From Fischerella sp. CENA71 (GTDB lineage Bacteria > Cyanobacteriota > Cyanobacteriia > Cyanobacteriales > Nostocaceae), in assembly GCA_024239075.1 (NCBI GenBank), contig JANBVI010000040.1:1-43601 (forward strand): a DNA stretch of 43,601 nt. The letters are read 5' to 3'. The notes beneath the pieces were generated by a model that did no database searches, was not told the DNA's origin, and saw nothing but the letters and a program-made list of their open reading frames with translations. Both the position numbers and the translations under genes were made by a program. Below are positions 40,654-43,601 of this stretch, piece after piece; position 1 is the stretch's first letter, and each line of letters begins with the position of its first letter.

Positions 40654-43601
40654 ATGACCTTAATTGACCGTACCGCCTATCCGAAATTTAAACAATACCC
40701 CGACCCCAAAGAACTAGCAGAACTTTATACCCCAACCTCCGCAGAAATTAAATTTGCTAAGTCTCGCACCAAGAGCCATGAAGGGTTTCTCTGTTTCATG
40801 GTGATGTTGAAATCTTTTCAACGACTTGGATATTTCCCTCATCCTGAGTGTGTACCCAATGCAGTGATTAAACATTTACGGTCGTGTTTAAAGCTACAAA
40901 GTTGGGTAAAAGCCATCCCGTCACAACGTCAAGGTTATACTTACCAACGGGCTATCCGTTCTTACCTGGGGGTTAAACAATATGATAAAACCGCCCAAAA
41001 GTTGATTGCTATTCTAGTTGCCCAGCAAGCAGAAGTAAAAGACCACCCGGCTGATTTAATCAATGTCGCAATAGAGGAGTTGGTCAAGGAAAGATATGAA
41101 TTACCTGCGTTTGGCACTCTTGACCGATTAATTGGTCATATCCGTACTTTTGTGAATAATCGACTGTTTGGGCGGGTGAACAATGGTCTTTCAAGCACCG
41201 AAATGGTTTACTTAGACCAACTGTTACTTGGAGACATTGATGAATCAATTGCTACACTAAATCTTTTAAAATCGCCTCCTAAAAGTGCAACATTCAAGGG
41301 GATGAAACAACTTCTCACTAAGTTTGATGCGCTCATGAGTTTTGGTGATGCCAAACGTTTGTTAGTCAGCATTGCCCTGACTAAAATTAGATATTTCGCC
41401 GCCCAAGCCAGAGCTTTAGATATTTCGGAGTTGCGAGATGTTAATCTTTCCAAACGCCGCACTTTAGTTTTATGTCTGCTGTACGAGGCACAGGTCAGAA
41501 CTCGTGACCATTTAGTGGAAATGTTCCTCAAGCGTGTTCTTAAGATTCAAAACAATGCCAAACAGCGATTACAGGAACTGCGTGAAAAACATTTGGCGCA
41601 GACATCAGAGTTATTGGGTACACTGGCAGAGGTTTTAACTGCATCCAAGGAAGCACAAGACGCTCAAAGTTTGGGAACTAAAGTACAGTCAATCTTTGAT
41701 GAACATGGTGGGCCAGATTTACTGCTACAAAAATATGAAGAGATTGCGGCGTACAACACGAATAATCATTTACCTTTGATGTGGCGGTTCTATTCGCCTC
41801 ACCGCAAAGTTTTATTTGATTTAGTACGGTCTTTAGACATTCTCTCAACCTCTGCTGATGAATCAGTAATTGATGCACTTTCATTTATTCTGGACAACGA
41901 ACATAAGCGCGGTAGACATTTGCCATTTGAAATTGACTTGAGTTTTGTTGGTAAACAATGGCGGGCGTTGGTGATACAAGAGGTGAATGGCACTCAAGTG
42001 TTAGTACGTCAGCAGCTAGAAATTTGTATTTTTTCTTACTTGGCAGATGATTTTAAAGCGGGGGATGCCTGTGTTGTTGGTTCTCTTTCTTACGCTGATT
42101 TCCGTGAGCAACTTCTGTCAGAGTCTGAATGTCAACCCCTGATATCAGAATATTGTCGTTTAATTGGGTTTCCAGACAATCCAGAAGATTTTGTAGAATA
42201 CTTACGCGACTCATTAACCTCTGTTGCAGAAGAAGTTGATGCCATTTGTGCGGTCGAAAAACAAGTCACAATTAATCAGGCTGGTGAACCTGTTCTCAAA
42301 AAAATTACACCGGTAGCTCAACCACAAGAGGTGGAAGCTTTAGAAGCTAAAATCCGTACCTTGATGCCTGAGCGTAGTATTTTAGACATTCTCTGCAATG
42401 TTGAGCATTGGTTGAACTGGACAAAACATTTTGGCCCACTTTCGGGAAGTGAACCCAAATTAAAGCAGCCTGTGGAGCGTTATATTTTTACCACTTTCAG
42501 CTATGGTTGCAACCTGGGGCCAAACCAAATGGCACGACATTCACAGGGTGCAGTCACATCTCACATGATTTCTTATACCAACCGTCGCCATGTCAGTACG
42601 TCCAATATTGAAGCGGCGATTCGAGATATTATCAATGCTTACAACCGTTTTAGCCTGCCGTCAGTTTGGGGTACTGGGAAGCGTGCCGCCGCTGATGGCA
42701 GTAAGTTTGAGATATACGAAAACAATCTCCACAGTGAGTATCACATCCGTTATGGCGGATATGGTGGTATTGCTTATCACCATGTTTCTGATAAGTACAT
42801 TGCTTTGTTTACTCATTTTATTACTTGTGGTGTGTGGGAAGCGGTGTATATTTTGGATGGGTTATTGAAAAATCTCTCCGATATTCAACCAGATACGTTG
42901 CACGCAGATACCCAAGGGCAATCTGGGCCTGTATTTGCCATTTCTTACCTGTTGGGTATCAAGTTGATGCCGCGCATTCGCAACTGGAAGGATCATGCTT
43001 TTGTGCGCCCAAGTGAAGATGTCAGCTACAAGTATCTCGACCCTTTGTTTAAGGGTGTGGTCAATTGGAATCTGATTAAAACTCATTGGTATGACATGAT
43101 GCGGGTGGTGCTGTCGATTAAGGCAGGGAAGGTGATGCCTTCTACTTTGTTGCGGAAGCTGGGTAGTTACAGTCGCAAGAACCGACTTTATCAGGCATTT
43201 CTAGAGTTGGGAAAAGTTGTACGAACGATGTTTCTGCTGGAGTATATTTCTAACGTGAGGATGCGCTCTGAAATTAATGCCATCACGAATATTGTGGAGA
43301 TGTACCACGCGTTCTTGGATTGGGTCTTTTTTGGCAAGGAAGGGGCGATTACAGAAAATGACCCTATTGAGCAGGAAAAGCGGTTGAAATACCTCGATTT
43401 GGTTGCTTCTGCTGTGATTTTGCAAAATACGGTTGATATGTCTTTGGCGATTCAAACTTTAGCTGCACAGGGAGAGGTGATTCACCAGCGTCATGTTGCT
43501 GCGTTAAGTCCCTACGTGAATAGGCATATCAAGCGATACGGTGATTATGTAGTGAATTTACGTAATATTCCTCAACCTTTGGAAGTGGCGATTTCTTTAC
43601 C
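40654..43601 (+). CDS. tnpA: Tn3-family transposase, C-terminus beyond the window
   Basis: The frame is open from ATG 40654 to the window end (982 residues; family length about 980-1000, so only a short piece is missing). The N-terminal region (KFAKSRTKSHEGFLCFMVML...QRLGYFP) is the DUF4158-type DNA-binding domain. The DDE catalytic residues fall at D681 (ADGSKFE), D752 (HADTQGQ) and E882 (NIVEMYHA), with the spacing seen in Tn4430-type transposases. Tn3 elements move by replicative transposition and form cointegrates, resolved here probably by the tyrosine recombinase upstream. I did not find the left 38-bp terminal repeat within the window. Confidence 0.93.
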   Translation, partial: MTLIDRTAYPKFKQYPDPKELAELYTPTSAEIKFAKSRTKSHEGFLCFMVMLKSFQRLGYFPHPECVPNAVIKHLRSCLKLQSWVKAIPSQRQGYTYQRAIRSYLGVKQYDKTAQKLIAILVAQQAEVKDHPADLINVAIEELVKERYELPAFGTLDRLIGHIRTFVNNRLFGRVNNGLSSTEMVYLDQLLLGDIDESIATLNLLKSPPKSATFKGMKQLLTKFDALMSFGDAKRLLVSIALTKIRYFAAQARALDISELRDVNLSKRRTLVLCLLYEAQVRTRDHLVEMFLKRVLKIQNNAKQRLQELREKHLAQTSELLGTLAEVLTASKEAQDAQSLGTKVQSIFDEHGGPDLLLQKYEEIAAYNTNNHLPLMWRFYSPHRKVLFDLVRSLDILSTSADESVIDALSFILDNEHKRGRHLPFEIDLSFVGKQWRALVIQEVNGTQVLVRQQLEICIFSYLADDFKAGDACVVGSLSYADFREQLLSESECQPLISEYCRLIGFPDNPEDFVEYLRDSLTSVAEEVDAICAVEKQVTINQAGEPVLKKITPVAQPQEVEALEAKIRTLMPERSILDILCNVEHWLNWTKHFGPLSGSEPKLKQPVERYIFTTFSYGCNLGPNQMARHSQGAVTSHMISYTNRRHVSTSNIEAAIRDIINAYNRFSLPSVWGTGKRAAADGSKFEIYENNLHSEYHIRYGGYGGIAYHHVSDKYIALFTHFITCGVWEAVYILDGLLKNLSDIQPDTLHADTQGQSGPVFAISYLLGIKLMPRIRNWKDHAFVRPSEDVSYKYLDPLFKGVVNWNLIKTHWYDMMRVVLSIKAGKVMPSTLLRKLGSYSRKNRLYQAFLELGKVVRTMFLLEYISNVRMRSEINAITNIVEMYHAFLDWVFFGKEGAITENDPIEQEKRLKYLDLVASAVILQNTVDMSLAIQTLAAQGEVIHQRHVAALSPYVNRHIKRYGDYVVNLRNIPQPLEVAISL

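Noticed and set aside
40479-40654. Left terminal inverted repeat of the Tn3 transposon
   Set aside because: No GGGG-starting 38-bp sequence with a TAAG end could be recognised here.

Overview
The window looks like part of a large plasmid, or a plasmid-like island, of a filamentous (Nostocales-type) cyanobacterium. The octamer GCGATCGC (HIP1, typical of cyanobacteria) recurs about once per 4 kb (for example 4476, 8735, 9650, 16678, 20450, 22095, 26377). The gene set is plasmid-like: a CyRepA1/DUF3854 replication protein, an actin-like ParM, a relaxase with MobC, a Tn3-family transposase and two tyrosine recombinases. There are no rRNA or tRNA genes and no CRISPR array that I can see.

Layout. 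1-5846: remains of a type I restriction-modification locus. It has a truncated hsdS, a three-gene TIGR04255 cassette, and an hsdR split by a 268-bp inverted-repeat element with a visible target duplication. 6030-7060: a HigB/RelE-type toxin with a shortened antitoxin and a fragment resembling the Mrr N-terminal domain. 7142-9946: a hypothetical gene, a tyrosine recombinase and a 287-bp non-autonomous transposon with multi-site ends and a 5-bp target duplication. 9947-15500: a defence- or toxin-like stretch. It holds a PIN protein overlapped by an unusual 264-aa partner, a zinc-finger/pentapeptide/nuclease fusion, and two glycine-rich membrane proteins. 15839-20854 (minus strand): a tightly packed ten-gene operon led by parM and a small putative ParR, followed by several small membrane proteins. 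It is preceded by an array of nine short ACCCGGAA-type repeats (20986-21147), a candidate centromere. 21454-26562: structured leader, a small ribbon-helix-helix regulator, a long leader with palindromes, and the replication protein. 26723-28008: a TetR regulator and an AhpD-like gene, divergent over two identical operators.

28676-32555: three exported-looking proteins, namely a beta-rich tail-fibre-like protein, a zinc metalloprotease, and a tandem-repeat M23 peptidase. 32713-38991: mobilization region. Relaxase and MobC lie on one side of a palindromic putative oriT; a TraK/TraL/TraM-like trio and a stand-alone copy of the relaxase C-terminal domain lie on the other. 39034-43601: an XRE/zinc-ribbon regulator, a TnpI-like tyrosine recombinase and an almost complete Tn3-family transposase that runs off the window.

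Taken together, this is a mobilizable, replicating element with decaying defence genes and several small transposon relics. The strongest direct observations are the hsdR insertion, the Tn7/Tn5053-like miniature element, the ACCCGGAA array next to parM, and the duplicated relaxase domain. The best candidates for undescribed biology are the parM-membrane-protein operon, the glycine-rich membrane pair (13023-15500) and the zinc-pentapeptide-nuclease fusion.
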